Shown: positions 17,931 through 26,900 of the stretch, piece by piece | Numbering within the stretch: position 1 is the first letter of the stretch | Layout: every line of letters begins with the position of its first letter | Assembly: GCA_022843625.1 (NCBI GenBank) | Contig: JALHNH010000002.1 | Span: 124,001 to 188,000, forward strand | Source: Bryobacter sp. | Lineage (GTDB): Bacteria > Acidobacteriota > Terriglobia > Bryobacterales > Bryobacteraceae | Length of the DNA stretch: 64,000 nucleotides | Direction: 5' to 3' | Translations under genes and position numbers: made by a program | Notes under the pieces: model-generated | What the model saw: the letters and a program-made list of their open reading frames with translations, nothing else | Databases searched by the model: none | Told to the model about the DNA's origin: nothing

Positions 17931-18296
17931 TCAGAGAGCAGCAAAGGGAACCAACTTTGACCTTCTGATCTTTTTGTCTCTGGTGAGGAGAGGAACACGG
18001 TGGACGATGCTTGTGGCTGCGATTATCTCGTTGGCTGGATCACTGGCGAAGTCCAGCTCTGTCGACTTTTGACAGATTGCGATATCGAGGGGCCAGACGT
18101 GAATGCGGGTAAAGAGTTTTGCAAATTCTGGAGAGGAAGTATCGAGCGCGATGCGTCGCAGTTGCGACAGTTTGGCGAGTTCCCAGAGGACGATTGCGGA
18201 AACGCCCCAAGGTTCGGAGGCGAGGAGGGCCTGTTCAGCGGGTTTGAGGGTGCCATCCAAGGCGAACAGGAGGATGTGGGTATCAAGATTCAGCAT
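17931..18296 (-). CDS. VapC-like PIN-domain toxin
   Basis: This is a 121-residue PIN-domain protein. It shows the N-terminal acidic residue in LNLDTHILLFALDG, the central glutamate in VSAIVLWELAKL and a C-terminal acidic cluster in DPANEIIAATSIV, ending in LLTRDKKIR. PIN toxins of this group are magnesium-dependent RNases. The start MLNLDTH overlaps the 3' end of the antitoxin gene by 14 bases. A start nine codons upstream lies deeper in the antitoxin and is less likely. Antitoxin-toxin order and overlap are typical of a VapBC/Phd-type module. Confidence 0.87.
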   Translation of the reverse strand: MLNLDTHILLFALDGTLKPAEQALLASEPWGVSAIVLWELAKLSQLRRIALDTSSPEFAKLFTRIHVWPLDIAICQKSTELDFASDPANEIIAATSIVHRVPLLTRDKKIRRSKLVPFAAL

Positions 18297-18498
18297 TCCA
18301 ACGAATCCCGGTTGAGAACACATCTCCCGACACCTTGACCTTGCCCTTCATACTGCCGATGAGGGAAGCGCAACCTGAGTCGACGGGGAGAAGGCGAGCA
18401 ACCGGTTTTCCATGTTTGGTCACGATTATGCCTTCAGGGGGGATATTGTCGAGCAGAGAAAGACACTGCTCTTTGAATTTTGAAGCGCTGATCTCCAT
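18283..18498 (-). CDS. Phd/YefM-type antitoxin
   Basis: This is a 71-residue protein beginning MEISASKFKEQCLSLLD, with the Phd/YefM beta-strand segment IIVTKHGKPVARLLPV. A flexible C-terminus (KGKVKVSGDVF) would wrap the toxin. It should bind and neutralise the PIN toxin and repress the shared promoter. A GTG codon directly before the ATG is an alternative start. No palindromic operator is obvious upstream. Confidence 0.87.
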   Translation of the reverse strand: MEISASKFKEQCLSLLDNIPPEGIIVTKHGKPVARLLPVDSGCASLIGSMKGKVKVSGDVFSTGIRWNAES

Positions 18499-18647
18499 CA
18501 CAACTTACGATAGCTAAAAGGTTTGACTAGTCGAAGTGACCAGTCAATGGTTTTGTGGCAAATATTTGATTCCATGCCACCTGGGGCATGAGGGCGGATT
18601 TTGCCGGGAAGTCTGGGGGCATGACGTGGCTGAGAGGGGGAGAAATA

Positions 18648-18720
18648 ATCTCAGAAACATTGAGGAAAATGAGGGGATGCGTAGGGACAGTTCCGTCTGA
18701 TGCTATTCTCTGATGCTATT
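18648..18720. repeat. Dispersed intergenic repeat, copy B
   Basis: Holds the same two blocks as copy A, CATTGAGGAAAATGAG at 18658-18673 and AGTTCCGTCTGATGC at 18689-18703, at identical spacing. It ends with a local duplication of CTGATGCTATTCT. The right end overlaps the last codons and stop of the SPFH gene. Copies A and B are about 800 bases apart and enclose the toxin-antitoxin pair. Confidence 0.7.
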
Positions 18721-19282
18721 CTTCAGCGCCTCGCGATTCTCGATCCAGCCTGGCTTTTTTCTCAAGTGCAATCAAGACTTCATCTGGAGGGCTGATCATT
18801 TTGGCTTCAAACCCGGTGATCTTGACTCCCCACGCTTTTGCCAGATCATGTACCCTTCTGGCGACCTGATCCTCAAAGCGCTGCTTCTCCGCAAGTATGG
18901 TATCGAGATCGTACTGGACGACCACCTCTTTTACGCAGGTTTGACAAAGCTTTCGCAGAGCCTCGGCACGATTCGCAACACTCTCGCGCAACAGAATCGC
19001 ATCCTGAATTTCGTAGCGAAGCTCACTCGAAAATGTGAGTGGCATGTTCTCAAGATTCACTTCAATAAAATCCGGGACAGAGACCCGGATTTCCCTGGTA
19101 GAGTAGCGGATCTGCACCACGTCCACGAACGGAACCAGAAAGTGCGTTCCAGGCTTGAGAACCGGTAGAAGGCGCCCGAATCGTGCCACGATGTATTGCT
19201 TGTCCGGCGGAACGACAATACGAGACTTGAACCAGAAGATGAGCAGCGCAACAACAGCGAGGATCAAGATCTCGATAGGCAT
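18716..19282 (-). CDS. SPFH/Band 7 domain protein, short form
   Basis: This is a 188-residue protein with an N-terminal membrane anchor (MPIEILILAVVALLIFWF) followed by a Band 7 domain (VPPDKQYIVARFGRLLPVL, PGTHFLVPFVDVVQIRYSTR, RYEIQDAILLRESVANRAEA). Such proteins form membrane-bound scaffolds, often with proteases or NfeD partners. GGAGG sits 10 bases before the chosen ATG. The protein stops soon after the Band 7 domain, while most relatives continue with a coiled coil to 250-300 residues. Its final codons and stop lie in repeat copy B, which may have capped the gene. No NfeD partner is adjacent. Confidence 0.8.
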   Translation of the reverse strand: MPIEILILAVVALLIFWFKSRIVVPPDKQYIVARFGRLLPVLKPGTHFLVPFVDVVQIRYSTREIRVSVPDFIEVNLENMPLTFSSELRYEIQDAILLRESVANRAEALRKLCQTCVKEVVVQYDLDTILAEKQRFEDQVARRVHDLAKAWGVKITGFEAKMISPPDEVLIALEKKARLDRESRGAEE

Positions 19283-20056
19283 AAACCTACTTCCTCCGCA
19301 CAACCAGAATTGCCGGCGCTGTGCCAAATGCCTCCGGCTTTTTCAACTGTATCGCTTCTGCTCGTACTGTCAATGAGATGTGGACGTGCCCCTACGGCGA
19401 TTTGTGCGAAAGCCTCGGTTTTGGTAGCGGTTTGAGGATTGGGCTAAGTGATAGATCGTGGGCCACTTGGGGGCGCGGTGCCGAATTTGGCCTGGAGGGG
19501 TGAGGGGAAGATGGGGCTGCAATTGGGGGAGAAAGCTTCAAAAGCATTGAGGAAAAGGGACTGATGGCGCTGGGACGCATCAGTCTGAGGGCCTTCCGAT
19601 CCGAGGATATTCCTAGCTGGATGGTGGGATTGACAGCTACGGGATTGACCTGTCCCTCGCGGTTTTTGGGTCAAATTTCGGTATCAGCAGGGATGAGGGA
19701 GAGAACTGTTGCTTTGGAGACAAGACGGAGAAAGGCTAATATCTACAACGAGTTAGCTGAAGACATGCGATGCTGGCGAGAAGAAACCCGATAAGGCAAG
19801 TTGGTGGGTGATATGCCAAAAGATGGCAAAAATGCCAATAAAATGCAGAGGGATTATCCAGGCTGACCACTTGGCGACCACTTGGCGTGAGTAGCGCCCG
19901 TACGGATCTGTGCGGGGGGCGATTAGCGATGATCGTCCCTACCGCGACTCTTTCCCATACCCCCCTCGACTGTCTCCCCGAGTCCGTATCTGACGACAGT
20001 TTAACGCCGAAGTTCAGTCGAGGTCATCCTCCTCATCCTATCTGCTGACTTGCTCA
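19283..20056. other. Gene-poor stretch with repeat copy C and intron-like remnant
   Basis: I see no convincing gene. A 76-codon plus-strand frame at 19564-19794 has no recognised feature. CATTGAGGAAAAGGGA at 19545-19560 is a diverged third copy of the dispersed repeat, again preceded by a G-rich run. The segment at about 19880-19948 has the look of the 3' end of a group II intron (see findings). The direct repeat GACCACTTGGC occurs twice just before it. Confidence 0.45.
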
Positions 20057-21073
20057 TCAGACGTACTGGTTTGAAGGTCTGAAGCGCGCCTTCTCAAACA
20101 AAGTCCAGACATGCTGGCTCTGGTGCGCGTGATCCAAGAAGTCAAAGTTTTGCACATGAGAGTAGACCTGCTCGCCCGCGCGCAACAGTGTAAACGTGTT
20201 CATACGGGCAATGTTCTTGAAGTTCTCTGGTTGCTGAGGAACGCGCTCCCTCGTCCCTAAGAGAAACACGTGGCGACTCACCGCATATCCCACTACGTTT
20301 GCATTCCGGAAACCAACCATTTCGTCAGCTTCCCCATCAAGCAGAATCGGATTGTCAGAAGCGATAAATCTTCCGCGATCGGAGATGATCGCTCCCCAGT
20401 GCCGCTCGCGCAGCAAGTCCTGAATTCGCTCCACGCCTTCGAATGCCCGCTCAAGATACCAATTTGTATCCGCCGTCACGTTCCACTCGCCATTCTCAAA
20501 GGAACGCTTGACTCGCTCGAACTCGAATTCCGGCTCGTTCGGGTCCCAACCTGATGCTTGTAGTTCAGCAATCCAGGTGTCTCGCGTCTCTAGCCTCTGC
20601 ATCATCCCTTCGTGGATAAGGCGCTGACGCACTCCGTCCACGATTGGTCGAAAGCTCGGGACGCGCACGAATTGAAACGCCATGAACATCAGGAGGAAGT
20701 CGAGTTCATCTTTGGACGGCGGACGATGCGCGCGGTCGATACTCTGCAAGATTGGTCCAGCATCATTCTCGAGCGTGCTAAAAAACCGTTCTACCGCAGT
20801 CGGGTCAGGCGATGGCTCATTGAGACGATAGAAGTCACGCATGAACCCAGCAGTGCTCGGCGTGCTTCCCCATTGGTGCCTTCGTGCGTAGTCTGTAACC
20901 CAGAGTCTGCCGTCGTTCTCTCCAGTCTCTGTGAATCCTGCGAGCCAACAGCGCGGCACGTAATGATGTCGTCGCGGCTCCGATGCGGTTGTCGGGGGAG
21001 GACCCATACTACTTATTGTCGATGACGACTGTGGTCGCTCTGCGTTTTCGTATGTAATTAATACTACCTCCAT
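20057..21073 (-). CDS. DUF4238 domain protein
   Basis: This is a 338-residue soluble protein. It has the DUF4238 signature HHYVPRCWLAGFTETG near residue 36 and further family-like segments: NDAGPILQSIDR, FLLMFMAFQFVRVPSFRP and IASDNPILL. The biochemical role of DUF4238 is unknown. The conserved HHYVP and the DNPI motif suggest an enzyme, but no reaction can be assigned. Two starts are possible: 21073, or an ATG 22 codons downstream that lies closer to the domain. It is divergent from a helicase-nuclease gene, and both have an A+T-richer composition than the neighbours, pointing to joint acquisition. Confidence 0.8.
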   Translation of the reverse strand: MEVVLITYENAERPQSSSTISSMGPPPTTASEPRRHHYVPRCWLAGFTETGENDGRLWVTDYARRHQWGSTPSTAGFMRDFYRLNEPSPDPTAVERFFSTLENDAGPILQSIDRAHRPPSKDELDFLLMFMAFQFVRVPSFRPIVDGVRQRLIHEGMMQRLETRDTWIAELQASGWDPNEPEFEFERVKRSFENGEWNVTADTNWYLERAFEGVERIQDLLRERHWGAIISDRGRFIASDNPILLDGEADEMVGFRNANVVGYAVSRHVFLLGTRERVPQQPENFKNIARMNTFTLLRAGEQVYSHVQNFDFLDHAHQSQHVWTLFEKARFRPSNQYV

Positions 21074-21140
21074 GCATTACATAAGCATGGTGCGGGTGGA
21101 AAATTGCTTGCAGGTTCGCAGGGACAAAGCTTCTGAAGGT

Positions 21141-21180
21141 CTGCCCCCCGATCCGCGAAAGGGGCTGTCCTCCGATCCGC
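21141..21180. promoter_or_regulatory. Direct repeat in divergent promoter of the DUF4238/helicase island
   Basis: CTGCCCCCCGATCCGC (21141-21156) and CTGTCCTCCGATCCGC (21165-21180) are copies with two mismatches and a 24-base period. They lie between the divergent starts and are candidates for a shared operator. They are GC-rich, unlike the genes on either side. Confidence 0.5.
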
Positions 21181-21221
21181 AGTATTTTGGTAACCTTGCT
21201 ATAAGAATTGAGGCTAAATAG

Positions 21222-23744
21222 TTGATTAATTTCAGAGAAAAGCTTGGTGCCGCGAGTGTCGCTATCAAGCCAACAGATCCGATCACAATTTATCAGCAAC
21301 TTGACCGAGCAAGTGACAAAGGGCCGCTAAGGCCATCACAACTCGCAGTCCTAACAAATTGGCACTCGAACTTTCGCTCAGAGAAAGACGTGATTGTCAA
21401 GATGCATACGGGTCAGGGCAAAACTTTAACAGGCCTCTTGATTCTTAAGTCCAAGCTTAACGAGGGAATCGGCCCTGCAGTTTACTTGTGTCCAAATAAT
21501 CAATTAGTAGATCAAACAGTCAAGCAGGCAAAGCAATTTGGAATCGAAGCGTGCGTTGCAGATGGCGAGCTCCCCAGCGATTTCATTGATGGGGAAAAAA
21601 TTCTCATCACAAGTGTCCAAAAGTTATTCAACGGGCTAACTAGATTCCGACTTGGTGCTCAATCTCAGCCCGTAGGTGCAATTGTACTGGACGATTGCCA
21701 TAGCTGCATTGATAGTATTCGAGATTCTTGTACAATAACAATTCCGAAATCGCATCCTGCCTATAGTCCAATTGTTGATTTATTCGAGCTAGAGCTCAGG
21801 TCACAAGGGGCCGGAACGTTTGAAGAGATCAAAAATGATTCCTACAATTCATTCCTGCCAGTACCCTATTGGGGTTGGTTTGACCACTACGATGCTGTTC
21901 TTAGTATTCTTGCCAAACATGCGTCAACTGATGCGTTGAGATTTCAATGGCCCCTCCTGAAAGACCATCTTAAGCATTGCAGCTGTGTTGTATCGGGCGA
22001 ACGCCTTGAAATTGCTTCCAATACCCCACCCCTTGGCTTGTTCGGGTCTTACTCGAGAGCTCTCCACAGGGTTTTTATGTCCGCTACCGTAACGAATGAT
22101 GCGTTCTTGGTCAAGGGCTTAGGTGTAAAGCAGAAGGCAATTGAGAATCCATTAATTGACAAAGAAACTCGTTGGTCGGGGGAAAAGCTTATTTTGATCC
22201 CATCGCTAGTCAATTCGCTTTTAAAACGAGAAGACATAATATCAGTATTTGGTCAGTCTGATGCGAAGCGAAAGTTCGGCGTAGTAGTTCTAGCGCCTAG
22301 CTTCCGAATTGCAAAAAGTTGGCCTGATGCAAATCTAGCGGATTCGAAAACAGCCACAACTTATGCCGAGCATTTAAGAGATGGATTATTTGAGAAAACG
22401 ATAGTTTTTGCTAATCGATACGACGGAATCGACTTGCCTGATCAGGCGTGTCGGATACTTATTCTCGATTCCAAGCCTGCGGGTGAAAGCTTGATTGATA
22501 AGTGGACTGAGTCATGCAGAATCGGAAGCACTGCTCAGCTTACAAAAATAGCTCGAACGATTGAGCAAGGTTTAGGTCGTTCTGTCCGTGGAGAGAAAGA
22601 CTACAGCGTAATTTTAATTATAGGTTCTGATATAGTTAGCTTGGTACGCGCAAGAAGCACGGCTAAGTTTTTTTCATCTCAGACTCAACTTCAAATTCAA
22701 ATCGGAGTTGAAGCTGCCTCTTTTGCACGGGAAGAAGTTCAAGACAAGGGTAAACAGTCAATTGATGCCATTCATGAACTAATACAGAGTTGTCTCAAGC
22801 GAGATGAAGGGTGGAAGGAATTTTATAGACAACGCATGGACAAAATTGAGCTGTCGGATGCGCCGAATCTATCGTTACAGATGTTTACCCTCGAACTGGC
22901 TGCAGAAGACGCATTTCAGAAAGACGACCCTGATCTGGCAGTGAAGAGTATTCAGGATCTTTTGGATAAGTACACCCCTAACGAGAGTGACAAGGGTTGG
23001 TATTTGCAAGAGATGGGTAGGCTTAGTTATTTTAAGGATAAGGAGCAGTCAAATAAATTTCAGATTTCTGCACATAAGAAGAATCAGCTACTTCTGAAGC
23101 CGAAGCACGGAATGCAAGTGGAACCTCTTTCTGCCATTGGCTATCGCAGGATTTCATGCCTTATCGAATGGTTAAAGCAATTCTCAAGTGCAAGCGAAAT
23201 GCTATTGGAGATTGACTCTATTTTAAGTGATCTTCGGTTTGGAGTGGATGCAGACAAATTCGAGTTAGCGCTTGATAAGATTGGAACTGCGCTGGGATTT
23301 CTAACGCAGCGTCCAGACAAGCAATTAAAAGAAGGGCCAGATAATCTTTGGATGCTTAAAGATGGCGAATATCTTTTGATGGAGTGCAAGAGTGAAGTTT
23401 TACAAGGTAGGACTGCGGTTAATAAGGGAGAGACCGGACAGATGAACAATTCTATTGCTTGGTTTAGGAAAGCTTATCCCGGGGCAAATTCCACGAATCT
23501 GCTTATCATCCCAACAAGATCTCTCCAGAAGGGGGCAGGCTTCGTAGATAATGTTTCCATCATGAATTCTCCCAAACTACAAGCATTTGTGAAGAATATT
23601 GAAACGTTTTATCGAAGTTTTAAGCATTCAGATCTTCAAGATTTGTCAGATCACAGAATTCAAACCCAGATGATTGCTTGTCATTTGGTAGTTGACGATA
23701 TCTTAGAGTTATACTCCCAGGCACCCAATCAAGCGCCCTCATGA
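21222..23744 (+). CDS. DEAD/DEAH-type helicase with C-terminal PD-(D/E)XK-like nuclease
   Basis: This is an 840-residue protein. Superfamily 2 helicase motifs are Walker A HTGQGKT (62-68), LDDCH in place of DEAH (156-160), SAT (287-289), NRYDGIDLPDQACR (398-411) and the arginine-finger motif QGLGRSVRG (449-457). A helical middle part follows. Near the C-terminus GPDNLWMLKDGEYLLMECK gives Asp707, Glu721 and Lys723 in the spacing of a PD-(D/E)XK nuclease. The start is TTG, supported by GAGG 8 bases upstream and an in-frame TAG directly before it. A DNA-translocating nuclease next to an unknown-function gene in an A+T-rich island fits anti-phage defence, but no known system is matched with certainty. 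No methylase is adjacent. Confidence 0.82.
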   Translation: MINFREKLGAASVAIKPTDPITIYQQLDRASDKGPLRPSQLAVLTNWHSNFRSEKDVIVKMHTGQGKTLTGLLILKSKLNEGIGPAVYLCPNNQLVDQTVKQAKQFGIEACVADGELPSDFIDGEKILITSVQKLFNGLTRFRLGAQSQPVGAIVLDDCHSCIDSIRDSCTITIPKSHPAYSPIVDLFELELRSQGAGTFEEIKNDSYNSFLPVPYWGWFDHYDAVLSILAKHASTDALRFQWPLLKDHLKHCSCVVSGERLEIASNTPPLGLFGSYSRALHRVFMSATVTNDAFLVKGLGVKQKAIENPLIDKETRWSGEKLILIPSLVNSLLKREDIISVFGQSDAKRKFGVVVLAPSFRIAKSWPDANLADSKTATTYAEHLRDGLFEKTIVFANRYDGIDLPDQACRILILDSKPAGESLIDKWTESCRIGSTAQLTKIARTIEQGLGRSVRGEKDYSVILIIGSDIVSLVRARSTAKFFSSQTQLQIQIGVEAASFAREEVQDKGKQSIDAIHELIQSCLKRDEGWKEFYRQRMDKIELSDAPNLSLQMFTLELAAEDAFQKDDPDLAVKSIQDLLDKYTPNESDKGWYLQEMGRLSYFKDKEQSNKFQISAHKKNQLLLKPKHGMQVEPLSAIGYRRISCLIEWLKQFSSASEMLLEIDSILSDLRFGVDADKFELALDKIGTALGFLTQRPDKQLKEGPDNLWMLKDGEYLLMECKSEVLQGRTAVNKGETGQMNNSIAWFRKAYPGANSTNLLIIPTRSLQKGAGFVDNVSIMNSPKLQAFVKNIETFYRSFKHSDLQDLSDHRIQTQMIACHLVVDDILELYSQAPNQAPS

Positions 23745-23948
23745 GATTTGCCCTGCGGCCACCCAGAGAGTATAAAGCAGTGTTAGGTTGCTAATACTTG
23801 CTGGGATGAAGTTGGGGAGCAGGTCAGGTGGAGGATGGTTTGGAGTTGGCGGAGGAAGCTTTCTTCGCTGCGCTGGTGCCGGTTGTGCCAGTATGTTTGG
23901 CAAGGGTTTCCAGTCGACGGGGTGGCTATTTTTCTTAATTCTGAAGGC

Positions 23949-26900
23949 TTAGTGGAGTCGGTCTATAGCGGCTTGGCATTCGTCGATGTTGTCTTGAGCG
24001 TCTGGGTTCTTTGGGGCGATTTCGAGGACACGCTGGAAGGAGGCGATGGCGGCGGAGTAGCTGGCCTTGGCCTCTTGGGTTTTGCTGGCCTTGGCTTTGA
24101 GATTGCCCGATCTTACCTGGCAAATCCCGAGGTTGTTGTGGGCTCCGACATAGTTTGGGGCGAGTGCGAGTGCTTGGCCGAAAGAGGCGATTGCTGCGGA
24201 GTAGCTGGCTATCGCCTCTTGGGTCTGGCTGACACTGGCTTGGAGATCGCCCAGCATTATCTGGCAATTCCCGAGGTTGTAGTGGGCTTGCACAAAGCTT
24301 GGGGCGAGGATGAGGGCTTGGCCGTAAGAGGAGATTGCTGCAGAGTAGCTGGCCTGGGCCTCTTTGGTTTGGCTGAGACTGGCCTCAAGATCGCCCAGCC
24401 TTTGCTGGCAAAAAGCAAGGTTATTGTGGGCTAAGACATAGTTTGGGGCGAGGGTGAGGGCTTGGCCGTAAGCGGCGATGGCTGCGAAGTAGCTGGCCTT
24501 GGCCTCTTGGGCTTGGCTGAGACTGGCCTCAAAATCGCCCAGCCTTTGCTGGCAAACCCCGAGGTTGTTGTGGGCCATGACCAAGTTTGGGGCGAGGGTG
24601 AGGGCTTGGCCGTAAGAGGCGATGGCTGCGGAGTAGCTGGCCTTGGCCTTCTGGGTTTCGCCGAGACTGGCATTCAGATCGCCCAGACTTTGCTGGCAAC
24701 CCCCGAGGTTATTGTGGGCTAAGACAAAGTTAGGGGCGAGTGCAAGGGCCTGGCCGTAAGAGGCGATGGCTGCGGAGTAGCTGGCCTGGGCCTCTTTGGT
24801 TTGGCTGAGACTGGCCTCAAGATCGCCCAGCCTATGTTGACAAGCCCCGAAGTTGTTGTGGACCAGGACAAAGTTAGGGGCGAGGGCGAGGGCTTGGCCG
24901 AAAGAGGCAATGGCGGTAGAATAGCTGGCCTTGGCCTCTTGGGTTTGGCTGAGACTCGCTTCGAGGTCGCCGAGATGTTGCTGGCAAGAGCCTAGATTTG
25001 TGCGGGCGGCGACAAGATTTGGTGCAAGGGCGAGGGCTTGGCCGAAAGAGGCAATGGCATCGGAGTAGGACTGCTTGGCCTCCTGCCATTGGCTGAGACT
25101 GGCTTGGAGTTCTCCTAAGCGCTGTCTGCATAGCCCAAGGTTGTTGTGGTCACAGAAATCATCCGGTGAGAGAGCGATTGCTGATCCGTAGGAGGTGATG
25201 GCGTCCAAATAGGATTGCGTAGCCTGCTGGTATTGGCTGAGACTGGCTTCGAGTTCGCCCAAACGTTGCTGGCAAAGCCCGAGGTTGCCGTGGGCAGATT
25301 CGTTTCTGGGATCTTGGCCAGTCGCTCGCTTTAATGCGTCGGCGGATGCTCTGAGGGACAGCCTTGCCTGATTGTGATTCGACAGGTTCAGGTGGTGTTG
25401 GCCTTCCCAGCTCCAGGCAGCGCCCATGGCGTGCAGCGAGGCGGGCGGGAATTCCGATCTGACATCGAGGAAGATTCTGGAGGAGCTGTGGTTTGATGTG
25501 TCGGTGGATTCTCTGAGGGCTTCGATCCACTGCCACATTGCTTTTTCTGGGTCTTGCTGCGAGAGGTGGTAGAGGGCTTCGGCCTGGGCCTGGATGCTGT
25601 CGCCTTGGCGGTAGAAGCTCTCTAGTTTTGCGTGGGCTTGGGTTTGGAGCGGGTTCTTTTGTTCCCGGTAGAGTCGGCGGACGAGATCGTGAATGCGGTA
25701 GCGGTTTCCGGGGGCTGGCCAGACAAAGGAGAAGTGGATCAGGCGGTCGAAGCTGGCCGGAGGGGGGAGGTCTAGCGGCTCTGCTAGATGCTTGTAGATT
25801 TCTCGATCAAAGGCGCGGCAGGCGGACAGGGCTTCTACGGCTCTTCTCATCTCGATTCCGGTGTAGCGGAGGAGACGGTCGAGGAGAGTTTTGGTGCAGT
25901 CTTCGTCGTGTGTCTGGAACGATTCGGGGGTGATCGATTCGCCTGCTTTAGCTGCGGCTTCGATCAGGTCGACGGCCAAGCCCAGGTAGAAGGGGTGGGC
26001 TTCTCCCGGTTGGACGCTGCAGAATTTTGTGATGGCAGCGTGGAGATTGGCAGGGACACCGGCTCGCTCGAGAAATAGCGCCGAGTCTGCTTCTGAGAGG
26101 TGGCCCACGAGGTGCGAATCGAGATCCTTTGCCGGGATGCCGTCTTGTTGCCTTGCCAATTCGGTCCAGTGGGTTGGGTAGTCCCGGCCGGCGACTATAG
26201 TGACTACTTGTTTGCGGTTCAGGTTGCGGAGGAAGACGCGGAACCAGCGCTCTTCTTCGGCACTGAGATGGGGGCCGCGCTCGCCGCTTCCGAAGAAGGC
26301 TTCGTGGGTGTCGAAGAGGAGGACGATGGCTGGCGGGGCATTGTCGAGTTCGAGTGAGGTGTTGAGGTCTTCGGCCAGATATTGGGGGAGTATGGGCAGG
26401 AGTTCTCGATCCGGGTCCATACGCTGGATTTGCTCGATGGTTGCTTCGTCGAGGTTGCGGCGCTTGAGCCATAGGTCGATGGAGTTCTTCTGGTACTTGC
26501 CTATGGACTGGAGGATCGCTTTGCCGATGGCGGCAGTTTTGCCGCTTTCTGTGAGCCTATCAATCATGGAATTGATGAAATCCATTTCTTCGGCTGGGAG
26601 CTGAAAGGTTTCGCGGATGGGCTTTTTGAGTTTGTCCAGGTAGACTGCGGCGGCGTAGTCGAATTTTGGGAAGCGCAAGTTGTGGCCGGAGAGGCGGCGG
26701 CGCAATTCGAAGAGGGCGATGTGGGGGACTTGCATGCCGGCGATGGCGAAGTCGTGATCGATGACCGGGATGGGGGTGGCTTTCGGGGCATTGTTGAAGA
26801 ATTCCACGAAGGATTGGCCGGTTAAGGTGCGGGCCAATTGCCAGTCTTCTGGTGGGAGGACTTTGCAGCAGTTGGTTTTGAGATAACGCAGGAGGAGGGA

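Noticed and set aside
19564..19794. A 76-codon plus-strand ORF
   Set aside because: No ribosome binding site or motif, and it starts within the dispersed repeat region.
23952..25295. Regular repeats considered as a CRISPR-like array
   Set aside because: The 144-base period is continuous coding sequence for protein repeats, with no unique spacers.
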